From Patescibacteria group bacterium (lineage in GTDB: Bacteria; Patescibacteriota; Minisyncoccia; Phycocordibacterales; Phycocordibacteraceae), in NCBI GenBank assembly GCA_018969385.1, contig JAGWYL010000004.1, positions 1 to 47,579 on the forward strand: DNA of 47,579 nt, in the 5' to 3' direction. Below the pieces are notes generated by a model, which saw only the letters and a list, made by a program, of their open reading frames with translations, did not search any database and had not been told where the DNA came from. Made by a program: the position numbers and the translations under genes. How positions within the stretch are numbered: position 1 is the first letter of the stretch; every line of letters starts with the position of its first letter. This document shows positions 30,790 to 39,300 of the stretch, piece after piece.

Positions 30790-31824
30790 TTGACCACATC
30801 ACCACTTCAAGGCATGAATCACTCTGACCGCAACGCGCACGCGAACAACGCCTTTACGGGCCCGGACGCCGTCCGCGATTTCTTGAATCCGGGCGCGAGC
30901 CTCCCCACGCCGCTCATCGAGCTTCCGGAGTCCGTGAACCCGTACGCCAAGGACAAGGTCCGCATCTATGCGAAGGCGTCATTCATGGGCCCGCTTTTCA
31001 ATATCAAGCAGCTCGGGGCGCTTAATCTCCTCCAGGATGCGCAAGCGTCCGGAAAGCTGAGGGGCGTCCACACGCTCGTGGAGAATTCTTCGGGCAACAT
31101 GATACTCGGCATCGCGGTCCTCGCCCGCTTCTTCGGCGTGAAGCGCGTCGTCGGCGTGGTCTCGCGCGACATCGCGCCGGGCAAGCTCGAGGTGCTGCGC
31201 CTCTTCGGCGTCGAACCGGAGTTCAATAACGAGACGCCGGGCGAACAAAGCGGCATCGCGCAGGCGAGGGAGCTCGGCAAGCAGCCCGGGTGGCTCAACC
31301 TCGCCCAGTACGAGAACGACGCGAACCCGCAGGCATCGGAAAAGTGGCTCGGCCCCGACATCTGGGAGCAGACCGGGGGCGCGCTCACCGTATTTTGCGC
31401 GGGCATCGGCACGAGCGGCACGCTCGTCGGCTCGGCGCGCTTCCTGAAGACACAAGCGCCGTCCATCGCCGTCGTCGGCGTCATCCCGCTGGTGGATACC
31501 GTTCCCGGCGTGCGTTCGCCGAAGCGTCTCAAGGAGGTGGAGATAGACTGGGCGTCGAAGCTCGACTACCGCGTGGATATGGAGACGAAGCGCTCGTTCA
31601 AGCTGAGCCTCGACCTCTGCCGTCTCGGCGTCCTCGCGGGACCGAGTTCCGGCATGGCGTTCGCGGGACTGCTCAAGTTCATCGAGGAGCGGAAGGCGGA
31701 GGGCGCACTCGACCGGTTCCGAAACAAGGACGGCGAGGTCGTGGCGACCTTCGTCTGCCCGGATTCGGCGCTCCTGTATCTCGAAAAATACTCGACGCAC
31801 CTGGACGCGGCGGACCTCGCCTAG
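30790..31824 (+). CDS. cysteine synthase-like PLP-dependent enzyme
   Basis: 344 aa from TTG 30790; ATG 30814, preceded by AAGG, would give 336 aa and is equally likely. Fold-type II PLP features: GPLFNIKQLGALNLL, where K is the probable Schiff-base lysine; ENSSGNMILGIAVLARFFG, the substrate Asn loop; CAGIGTSGTLVGSARFLK, the phosphate-binding Gly loop; and AGPSSGMAFAG at the cofactor nitrogen. The N-terminal lysine motif is not the usual VKDR, so the natural substrate may differ from O-acetylserine. No serine acetyltransferase is nearby. It is convergent with, and 6 bp from, the RND gene. Confidence 0.8.
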   Translation: MTTSPLQGMNHSDRNAHANNAFTGPDAVRDFLNPGASLPTPLIELPESVNPYAKDKVRIYAKASFMGPLFNIKQLGALNLLQDAQASGKLRGVHTLVENSSGNMILGIAVLARFFGVKRVVGVVSRDIAPGKLEVLRLFGVEPEFNNETPGEQSGIAQARELGKQPGWLNLAQYENDANPQASEKWLGPDIWEQTGGALTVFCAGIGTSGTLVGSARFLKTQAPSIAVVGVIPLVDTVPGVRSPKRLKEVEIDWASKLDYRVDMETKRSFKLSLDLCRLGVLAGPSSGMAFAGLLKFIEERKAEGALDRFRNKDGEVVATFVCPDSALLYLEKYSTHLDAADLA

Positions 31825-31830
31825 AAGACG

Positions 31831-34800
31831 TTACGCCGCGCGCGAGGCGCGCTCCCGGTCGCGCACCTGGGCGCGATAGAAGAGCGTGGGCACGAGCACG
31901 AGCGTGAGCACGATAGCGAACGTGAGTCCGAACATGATGGCGTCCGCCAAGGGTCCCCACATGGCGTTCGTGAGCGAGAGCGGAATCATGCCGATGACCG
32001 TGGCGACCGTGGTGAGGAAGATGGGGCGCAGGCGCGTCGCCGCGGCGTCCACGACCACGTCGAGCGGCGCGCGTTCCGGTTCCGCGCGAAGCCGATGGAT
32101 CATCGAATCCATGAGGATGATGGCGTGGTTGATGATGACGCCGCCGAGCGCGATGACGCCAAGAAGCGAAGAGAACGAGACCGGCTGGCCCGTGAGCGCG
32201 AGCCCGTCGAGGACGCCGATGAGCGAGAGCGGCACGATGACGAGCAGGTACCAGGTGTAGCGGAACGAGTTGAACGCGATGATGAGTATCATGAACATGA
32301 GCAGGAGGCCGGCGATGAGCGCCACGAACATGTCCGTGAAGGACTGGTTGATGTTCTGCGCTTCGCCGCCGTAGGAGACGGCGACGCTCGCGGGAAGATG
32401 CAGCTCCCCGATGCGCTTCTCGAATGCGGCGATGACGGCGGTCGTGGTTGTGTCGCTGTCCGGGTAGGCGGACACGGTCTCGATGCGCTTCTTATCCTTG
32501 TGCGAGATGCTCGCGTTGCTTTGTCCGAGCGAATCCGCGAGGATGGAGCCGAGGAGCACGGGGCCGTTCGCGCCGGGGACGGTGAGATTCTTGATGCTGT
32601 CGATGGTCGTCTTCGTGGTATCGGAAGGCGTCGCATACGCGGCGTTCAGGTTGAGCCGCACGACGACATCGATATTCTGCCCGGGCTCGGTGATGGTGGT
32701 CGCTTTCATGCCGTTCACGGAAGCGCGGAGCATCTGCGCGACCTCGGCGGTCGAGACGCCGTACGCCGCCGCCTTCGCGCGATCGATGGCGAGGTCGAAC
32801 TCCGTACCGTTGTTCTGCGTGCTCGACGTGATGTTCGTCACGTGCGGGATGGTGGAAAGAAGCTGCTTGCCGCTGTCCGCGGCCTGGATGAGCGCGGAGA
32901 GGTCGTCGCCTTCGAATTGGATCTGGATGGGCGAGCCGGACGGCGGCCCGTCCGATGCCTGAAGCACCTGGATGCTCGCGTCCGTCACCGCACTAAGCCG
33001 CTTCTCGAGGTCAGAGACGACCGCGGTACTCGTCTTGCGGTGCCCCGTCGGCAGGTTGACCGTGATGTTCGCCGTGTTTCCGGACGTTGAGCCCCCGCCC
33101 TGCGGACCGCCGCCGGTAAGCGCGGAACTCTGCCCCACCGTCGTCTGGAACGAAGAGATGTCCGGGTCCGCGTACAGGATTTCCTCCACTTCGCGCACGG
33201 CGAGGTCGGTCTTCGCGAGCGTCGTTCCCTCCGGCGTCTCGAGGTTCACGAACACGTAGTCCTGGTCGCTCTGCGGGAAGAACACCGACTGCACGAGCCC
33301 GGACATGGGCAGGAGGAGCGAGAGGACGAAGAGCGCGCCGAGCGAGCGCAGGAAGATGCGTTGGAAACGGCGGCTTTCGAGGATGATGCGCAGCGTCCGC
33401 TTGTACCAGAGCGTCACGCGGTCCGTCGTGCGTTCCTGGAACGCTTCGAGGCGGTTCTGATGCTTCTTCGTGAGCACGATGGCGATGAGCGGCACCACGC
33501 CGAGCGCGACGAATATGGACGCGAGGAGCACGAAGATGAGCGTGTACGGGATGCCGGCGATGAATTTCCCGACGATGCCGGATATGAAGAAGAGCGGCGC
33601 GAACACGGCGACGGTCGCCATGGTTCCCGCGATGAGGGGCCAGGCGTAATCATGGAGCGCCGCGCGCGCGGCGTCGAGCGGGTCCTCGTATATCTTCATG
33701 CGCGCATGGATGGCTTCGGTGACGACGATGCCGGAGTCGACGAGGATGCCGACGGCGAGGATGAGCGCGAACAGGCTGATGAAGTTGAGCGTATTCCCGG
33801 AGAGATAGAGCGCGAGGAAGGCGACGAGGAAGGAGATGGGTATGGAAAGCGCGGCGACGAGCGATTCGCGCCAGCCGATGGTAAGCAGGAGCACCGCGAT
33901 GACGAGCAAGACGGTGACGACTCCGGTGCTCGCAAGGTCGCCGAGCTGCTTGCCGACCTGCGCCCCCGCGTCGGTCGAAGGCGGGATGAAGACGTCGAGA
34001 CCCGCGAGGTCCGTCTTCTTGAGGTTCTCGAGTTCGGCGCGCACCGCGTCCGCCGTCCCCTGTATGCTCGCGCCGGACTGCTTGTAGACGGTGAGCGTGA
34101 TGGCTTCGCTGCTCGGCTTGCCGCCAAGCGAGAGCCTCGAATACGTGGTCGCGGGCGCGAGTCCGTCCGCGATGAGCGCGACATCGCGGAGGTAGATGGG
34201 CGCGCCGTTCACCTGCCCCACCGCGACGCTCTCTATCTGCGAGGAATCCGTGAGCCCGCCCTTGAAATTGACGTCGTAATTCACGCCGTTCATCTCGATG
34301 CTGCCGGCGGGAAGCGCGGAATTGCTCGCGGCTATGGCGGCTATGACTCCCGAAAGCGAGAGGCCGTACTGCGCGAGCTTTTCCTTGGAGACCACGACGT
34401 CCACTTCCCGCGCGGGAACGCCCGCGACATCGACGGACGAGACGCCCGTGATGCGCTTCAGGTCGTCTGACACCGTCTTGCCGAGCGCGGAGAACTGCGT
34501 CGGCGGCAAGCTGCCGGAGATGGAGGCGACCAGGATGGGCTGGTCGCTGAAATTTATCTTGAGCACCTGCGGCGCGGACGCGTCCGCGGGAAGGTCGGGA
34601 ACCGCCCTCGCGACCGCGTCGCGCAGGTCCTGTATGGACTGCGTGATATCCGCGCTCGCGACGAACTGCACGGTGACCTCGGAGACGCCGTCGCCGGACA
34701 TGGACGTCATCGTGTCGATGTTGCTGATGCCGGAAATCTGGTCTTCAAGCTTGTCCGTGACGAGCGTCTCCATGTCCGCCGAGGACGCGCCCGGCAGCGT

Positions 34801-34950
34801 CACGACGACGAAGCCGTCCGGAATCACGATGGCGGGATAATTCTCTTTCGGGATGCGCAGGAGCGCGAAAGAGCCCGCCACGAGAAGCGTGCCGATGAGC
34901 ACGTAGCTGAACTGACGCTTATTGAGGAAGAAGTTCCAGAGCCACAGCAT
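31831..34950 (-). CDS. RND-family efflux permease (AcrB/SwrC-like)
   Basis: 1039 aa, full length for HAE1-type pumps. The two halves each carry a membrane helix followed by a large porter loop (about 30-330 and 560-850), with helices grouped at 330-540 and 860-1020. The TM4 motif, D-D in AcrB, reads LAVGILVDSGIVV, so the second Asp is Ser (D405, S406). The TM10 lysine is replaced in GGVIINHAIILMDS by Asn, as in SwrC-type pumps. Proton coupling must therefore rely on a reduced set of residues. No outer-membrane factor is present. It is the last gene of the MarR-fusion protein-pump operon, 9 bp after the fusion protein gene. Confidence 0.92.
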   Translation of the reverse strand: MLWLWNFFLNKRQFSYVLIGTLLVAGSFALLRIPKENYPAIVIPDGFVVVTLPGASSADMETLVTDKLEDQISGISNIDTMTSMSGDGVSEVTVQFVASADITQSIQDLRDAVARAVPDLPADASAPQVLKINFSDQPILVASISGSLPPTQFSALGKTVSDDLKRITGVSSVDVAGVPAREVDVVVSKEKLAQYGLSLSGVIAAIAASNSALPAGSIEMNGVNYDVNFKGGLTDSSQIESVAVGQVNGAPIYLRDVALIADGLAPATTYSRLSLGGKPSSEAITLTVYKQSGASIQGTADAVRAELENLKKTDLAGLDVFIPPSTDAGAQVGKQLGDLASTGVVTVLLVIAVLLLTIGWRESLVAALSIPISFLVAFLALYLSGNTLNFISLFALILAVGILVDSGIVVTEAIHARMKIYEDPLDAARAALHDYAWPLIAGTMATVAVFAPLFFISGIVGKFIAGIPYTLIFVLLASIFVALGVVPLIAIVLTKKHQNRLEAFQERTTDRVTLWYKRTLRIILESRRFQRIFLRSLGALFVLSLLLPMSGLVQSVFFPQSDQDYVFVNLETPEGTTLAKTDLAVREVEEILYADPDISSFQTTVGQSSALTGGGPQGGGSTSGNTANITVNLPTGHRKTSTAVVSDLEKRLSAVTDASIQVLQASDGPPSGSPIQIQFEGDDLSALIQAADSGKQLLSTIPHVTNITSSTQNNGTEFDLAIDRAKAAAYGVSTAEVAQMLRASVNGMKATTITEPGQNIDVVVRLNLNAAYATPSDTTKTTIDSIKNLTVPGANGPVLLGSILADSLGQSNASISHKDKKRIETVSAYPDSDTTTTAVIAAFEKRIGELHLPASVAVSYGGEAQNINQSFTDMFVALIAGLLLMFMILIIAFNSFRYTWYLLVIVPLSLIGVLDGLALTGQPVSFSSLLGVIALGGVIINHAIILMDSMIHRLRAEPERAPLDVVVDAAATRLRPIFLTTVATVIGMIPLSLTNAMWGPLADAIMFGLTFAIVLTLVLVPTLFYRAQVRDRERASRAA

Positions 34951-34959
34951 GCGCGTTTC

Positions 34960-36579
34960 CTATTGCCCGGGGTCGACGATGACGGCTTGTCCTTCGGAGA
35001 GGCCGCGCGCGTCCGTCACTATCTCAAGCGAAGGGGAAAGGCCGCTCGGGACGGCAACGCGGTCGCCGAGTATCGCGCCGAGCGTTATCGGGACGGCGGC
35101 GAGCGTCGAGCTCGCCGTGACGGTGAAGACGGCGGCGCCGTTCGGTTCCAGTTTCGCGGCATTGATGGGAATCGTGATTACGTCCGTTCCCGCGGCGCTT
35201 TTCGCAGACGTGCTTGCCGTGCGGTCAAGGGATGCCGATACCACTTCCCCGTCCGTGAGCGCGCCTGCTTCGCCCGTAACGCCGACCTTGACCTCTATCT
35301 TTCCGGTCGAGGGGTCGAGCGCGGGCGCGACGAACGTGATGACGCCCGGAACGGAGCCGGCGAGCGTCGCGGCATTCCCCACCGAAAGCGTCCGCGCATC
35401 ATCCGGCGTCACTTGCACGTCCGCATAGAGCGCGCCCGGATTCGACACGACGGCGACCTCGGTGTACGCGGAAACGTAGCCGCCCTGGGTGATGGGCAGC
35501 GAGACGATGGTGCCGGAAATCGGGCTTCTGACGATGGTCTTCTCCAGGTTCGCCTTCGCGGCATTCAAGGCGCCCTCGGCCGCCGTCACGTTCGCCTCGG
35601 CCGCCTTTATGTCGTTTTCGGTGCCGCCGGAAGCTGAATTGGCGGCCGTCGTCGCGCCCGCAACCGCCGCGTCGTACGCGTTCTTCGCGGCGCTCACGCT
35701 CGTGATGGCGGCTATGGCTTCCGCGCGCGCCGCGGCGAGCGAGGTCTGGTCTGCAGCGAGCGTCGCGGCAGTGGCGCTTGCGCCTGGCGGAGTCTCGGAA
35801 ACCGCCTTGATGAGGTCGTCGAGGAACGCCGCGACATCCTTCGCATGCGCGACCATGGCCGTGCTGTTCGCATCGATATCCGCATCGGAGGTATCGTTCG
35901 CGAGCTTGTTCGCGTCGGCGAGTCCGGACTCGAGCGTGGTGCGCTCATTCTGGAGCTTCGTGACGAGTATGCTGTCGGGAACCGTGAGGGAAAGCACGGG
36001 AGAGGCCGAGCGCGGATTGCTGAAGAGCAGGTCCGCGCGCGTATGTATCGCGTCGTCGAGCGCCGCATACGCGCTTGAGAGCGCGGCGAAGGCGCCGGTC
36101 TTCGCGTTCGCCGCGCTTACCGCGGCCTGGCCGGAGGTCACCGAAGAATTCGCGGCGGTCGTGTCGTTCAGTTTCGCGAGCGCGGCAAGCGAAGCGTCAT
36201 AGGCGCCCTGCGCCTGTTCGACCGCGGCCTGCTGGCTGCTGTTCTCGAAAGCGGCGATGACCGTGCCTGCGGCGACGCGGTCGCCGAGCGCATGCGCGAG
36301 CGTCACTATCTCGCCCGACGTCTCCGCGAGTATGGCCGCGCGGCTTACGGACGTTATCTTGCCCGTCACCGGCAGCGGACCCGCTGCGGCTGAAAGGCTC
36401 GCCACGGACGCCACGCGCACGTGCGAAGTGCCGGAGACGCTTGCGGTGTCGACGGCCGCGGGAGCGAGGAGGTGCACGCCGACGGCGACCGCCACGACTA
36501 CTACCGCCGCTCCGCCTATCGAATACCGCCGCGGCAGCGCGAGCACGACACGAACGAGTTTCTTGAAGATGGACGTCAT
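34960..36579 (-). CDS. periplasmic-adaptor (HlyD/RND membrane fusion) protein
   Basis: 539 aa from ATG 36579, longer than the usual 370-450. One N-terminal membrane anchor (about 22-42, GGAAVVVVAVAVGVHLL) is followed by a split lipoyl domain (AILAETSGEIVTLAHALGDRVAAGTVIAAFE, then later RSPISGTIVSLPITQGGYVSAYTEVAVV). Between these lies an unusually long Ala-rich helical hairpin (about 105-350, two or more coiled-coil stretches), then beta-barrel and membrane-proximal domains (VKVGVTGEAGALTDGEVVSASL). The long hairpin could span a thick wall in a cell without an outer-membrane channel; this is inference. Extension to 36771 enters marR and is rejected. Confidence 0.88.
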   Translation of the reverse strand: MTSIFKKLVRVVLALPRRYSIGGAAVVVVAVAVGVHLLAPAAVDTASVSGTSHVRVASVASLSAAAGPLPVTGKITSVSRAAILAETSGEIVTLAHALGDRVAAGTVIAAFENSSQQAAVEQAQGAYDASLAALAKLNDTTAANSSVTSGQAAVSAANAKTGAFAALSSAYAALDDAIHTRADLLFSNPRSASPVLSLTVPDSILVTKLQNERTTLESGLADANKLANDTSDADIDANSTAMVAHAKDVAAFLDDLIKAVSETPPGASATAATLAADQTSLAAARAEAIAAITSVSAAKNAYDAAVAGATTAANSASGGTENDIKAAEANVTAAEGALNAAKANLEKTIVRSPISGTIVSLPITQGGYVSAYTEVAVVSNPGALYADVQVTPDDARTLSVGNAATLAGSVPGVITFVAPALDPSTGKIEVKVGVTGEAGALTDGEVVSASLDRTASTSAKSAAGTDVITIPINAAKLEPNGAAVFTVTASSTLAAVPITLGAILGDRVAVPSGLSPSLEIVTDARGLSEGQAVIVDPGQ

Positions 36580-36592
36580 GAGAGGTGAATCA

Positions 36593-37027
36593 TTATTTTC
36601 CGCAACCGCGCGCCAGCTTCCTATGCAGGGTGATATACTGCGCGAACTCCTTATCCGAAAGCGCCGAAAAGAGCTTCCGCATGTTCGCGAGCGCCGCCTT
36701 GCGTACGGTAGACAAAGCCTTCTGCGTTTTCGATGAAAGCGAGACGCGCATCGTGCGCGCATCGTGCTCATCGGGCGCCTTCTTCGCGTGCCCGCTCTTC
36801 ACGAGCTCGTTCACCGACTGCGTGGCCGCGCTCCTCGAGATGCGCAGCGCGTCCGCAATCCCGCTCACCGGAATCGGCCCCTTGCGCGCGATGACGCCGA
36901 GCACGAGCCACTGGGACCACGTGAGCGGCAGTTTCCCTTCGAGAGGACGGTGCCTGGATGCGAGACAGGACTTCATGGCATGGAAGCCTTCGAGCATCTC
37001 CTCGAGCGCCTGCGTCCGGTCCGCCAT
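36593..37027 (-). CDS. MarR family transcriptional regulator
   Basis: 144 aa, cytoplasmic winged-helix repressor. The DNA-binding part is LTWSQWLVLGVIARKGPIPVSGIADALRISRSAATQSVNELVKSG (about 35-80), followed by the wing KKAPDEHDARTMRVSLSSK with the D-x-R motif. Helices at both ends form the dimer interface. It is the first gene of the operon with the fusion protein (13 bp) and the RND pump, and probably controls them. A 7-bp-arm palindrome over the start site (37026-37050) is the likely operator, giving feedback control. Confidence 0.9.
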   Translation of the reverse strand: MADRTQALEEMLEGFHAMKSCLASRHRPLEGKLPLTWSQWLVLGVIARKGPIPVSGIADALRISRSAATQSVNELVKSGHAKKAPDEHDARTMRVSLSSKTQKALSTVRKAALANMRKLFSALSDKEFAQYITLHRKLARGCGK

Positions 37028-37067
37028 AGATAGTTAAGATACTTATCTATAGTGCCCGGCCTGTCAA
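37026..37067 (-). promoter_or_regulatory. marR operon promoter and MarR operator
   Basis: TTGACA on the minus strand (37062-37067) is followed by an AT-rich palindrome with arms ATAGATA (37026-37032) and TATCTAT (37044-37050), which covers the -10 region and the ATG. This is the classical layout for MarR self-repression. The -10 hexamer itself is not clear. Confidence 0.6.
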
Positions 37068-37157
37068 GCGGCCGGGTGCGCAAACCCTTACTCAAGCGGG
37101 AACGGGGACGAACCGGCTTGCAGCGGCCATGGGTTCCTACGGTTATTTTTGAGACTG

Positions 37158-37170
37158 GTTCTAGTACAAT
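37158..37170 (+). promoter_or_regulatory. pbpC promoter (-10), leaderless
   Basis: GTTCTAGTACAAT, with TACAAT at 37165-37170, 6 bases before the GTG start codon. Same string as at 30756-30768. Confidence 0.6.
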
Positions 37171-37176
37171 GGGTCC

Positions 37177-39300
37177 GTGGAACAGACCTTGCGGCGCGCC
37201 TTTCGTCATGCGACACGGGCGCTCATGGATGCTTTCAAAGCGAAGCGTCGCCTTGCCACCTTCGGCTTTCTGGCGTTCGTGCTGCTCGCGCTTGCCTACG
37301 GAACGGACCGTATGCTGCTTGGCGCGTACGCCCGCCTCGAATCGCCCGCGACGCTCGACCGGAACGGCCTCGTCCTCGCGCTCGCGCCGAATCCCAAGCA
37401 GGAATACGGGCGCTACCTCGATTCCCTGCCGCCGCATGTCGCCGACCTCCTGGTCCGGAAGGAGGACCGCTTCTTCTATTTCCTTCCGGGAGTGAATCCG
37501 GTAAGCATGGCGCGCGCGACGTACGGCTACCTTTCGGGCGCAAGGACGGGCGGCGGCAGCACGATACCCGAGCAGCTGGCGAAGAATCTCCTCGGCGACG
37601 AACAGGACCGCACGGTCGCGAACAAGCTCGCGGAAACGTTCGACGCCCTCTGCCTGAGCCTCTTCAATTCGAAACAGGAGCTCCTCACCATGTACGCGAA
37701 CACGGTCTATATGGGCAACCAGGTGGAGGGGCTTGAAGCGGCGAGCGAACTCTATTTCGGTATGAAGCTCGCGGACCTAGACGATACGAAGCTCGCGATG
37801 CTGCTCGCGACGCTTTCGAGCCCGAGCACGCAGAACCCCTGGCAGGAAGCGAACGCGACGGCGGCGCGGAACCTTGCAGCGCGCCTCGGACTGCGGTTCG
37901 ACCCGCGGCTAGCCATCGTGACCGCCGCGCACGCGTACGCGCCGCCGCAAGATCTCGAACTCGCTTCCATGCACGAGACCTGCGCGTCCACCTGCACGAC
38001 GACGCTCGACGGCGACCTGACACGCCGCCTGCGCGCGATGCTCAAAGCACATGTGGAGAAAGCGTGGGACGCGGGCGCGAGGAGCGGCGCGATAGTGGTC
38101 ATCAAGCTTCCCGAGAACCAGCTGCTCGCCATCGTCGGCACGCCGGACGCGTCCGGAACGGCCGCAGGCCAGCAGATAAACATGGCGACCGAACCGCGCC
38201 CCATCGGTTCGACGGTGAAGCCGTTCATCTACCTCGACGGATTCTCGAAGGGGCTGCGCCCCTACACGCTCGTGGACGACCGCGAGTACAAGTTCCCGAT
38301 AGGAAGCGGCTTCCCGCTCTATCCGAAGAATTACGACGGCATGTACCGCGGCTGGATAACGCTGCATGAAGCGCTTTCGAACAGCCTCAACGTGCCGACG
38401 GTCAAGACCCTGGAGTACATCGGCCTGCCGAATTTCTACTCGTTCCTCGAGGACACGCTGCACTTCTCGCCGCTCCAGGACCTGGACCACTATCAGTACG
38501 GCATCGCGCTCGGCGCGCTCGAGATGGACCCGCTTACGCTCGCCGAGTACCTCACGCTCTTTCCGCGCTACGGGACGCTCGGTCCGCTCCGCCTCTTCCT
38601 CGACGGCACGACGACGCCGTACATCGAGACGCCCATGTCGGCCATCACCGCCACGAGGCGCATCGCCGATCCGGCGCTCACGGAACTCGTGACCAAGGTC
38701 CTGAACGACCGTCTCACGGGCGTCGAGCAGTTCGGGCTCGCGAGCAGCCTGAATCTTTCGGAATCGAATTACGCGGTGAAGACGGGAACCTCGGAGAATT
38801 TCCATGACAGCTGGACCGTCGGCTACACGCCGGACTTCCTGGTCGCCGTGTGGTTCGGCAGCCCGGACAACGCGCAGCTGAAGCAGGTGACCGGCCAGGA
38901 GGGCGCCGGGACCGTTTGGCATGACGCGATGGAGATGCTCATGAATTCGCCGTACAACCGGCATACGCCGTTCGACTTCTCGAAGGTCCAGGATTTCATG
39001 ATAGACGGGAGCGTCGACTTCGGACTTCCGGGCGACACGGTGTCGGCGCACCGGAACCTCCTGCCGGATAACGACCTCATCTTCTCGCCGGTCGACGGAG
39101 ACCGATTCCTCCTCGAACCGCATACGGCGATACCGCTCGTCTCGCCGCAAACGGTCGACTGGTATGCGAACGGCGTATCGCTCGGCACGGGAGAGCGCAT
39201 CATCTTCTCCCCGCACGCGGCGGGAAATTACCGCATCACGGCCGTCAGTTTGGACGGCGTGAGCGCGAGCATCACGGTTGACGTCACTGCGACACCGTAA
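37177..39300 (+). CDS. pbpC: penicillin-binding protein 1C-like bifunctional transglycosylase/transpeptidase
   Basis: 707 aa from GTG 37177. One N-terminal membrane helix (about 28-50). The GT51 transglycosylase domain (about 70-245) has RKEDRFFYFLPGVNPVSMARA with catalytic-type E96, and GGGSTIPEQLAKNLL. The transpeptidase domain (about 280-600) has S345-T-V-K348, S403-L-N405 and K535-T-G. The C-terminal 90 residues are an all-beta BiPBP_C-type domain (FSPVDGDRFLLEPHTAIPLV, ITAVSLDGVSASITVDV). The domain order matches PBP1C. The last 17 bp overlap the macroglobulin gene tail to tail. In other bacteria the two genes are a known pair. Confidence 0.9.
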   Translation: MEQTLRRAFRHATRALMDAFKAKRRLATFGFLAFVLLALAYGTDRMLLGAYARLESPATLDRNGLVLALAPNPKQEYGRYLDSLPPHVADLLVRKEDRFFYFLPGVNPVSMARATYGYLSGARTGGGSTIPEQLAKNLLGDEQDRTVANKLAETFDALCLSLFNSKQELLTMYANTVYMGNQVEGLEAASELYFGMKLADLDDTKLAMLLATLSSPSTQNPWQEANATAARNLAARLGLRFDPRLAIVTAAHAYAPPQDLELASMHETCASTCTTTLDGDLTRRLRAMLKAHVEKAWDAGARSGAIVVIKLPENQLLAIVGTPDASGTAAGQQINMATEPRPIGSTVKPFIYLDGFSKGLRPYTLVDDREYKFPIGSGFPLYPKNYDGMYRGWITLHEALSNSLNVPTVKTLEYIGLPNFYSFLEDTLHFSPLQDLDHYQYGIALGALEMDPLTLAEYLTLFPRYGTLGPLRLFLDGTTTPYIETPMSAITATRRIADPALTELVTKVLNDRLTGVEQFGLASSLNLSESNYAVKTGTSENFHDSWTVGYTPDFLVAVWFGSPDNAQLKQVTGQEGAGTVWHDAMEMLMNSPYNRHTPFDFSKVQDFMIDGSVDFGLPGDTVSAHRNLLPDNDLIFSPVDGDRFLLEPHTAIPLVSPQTVDWYANGVSLGTGERIIFSPHAAGNYRITAVSLDGVSASITVDVTATP

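Noticed and set aside
33361-34470. 369-codon open frame opposite the RND pump gene
   Set aside because: Shadow frame with near-random charged composition and no initiation signal.
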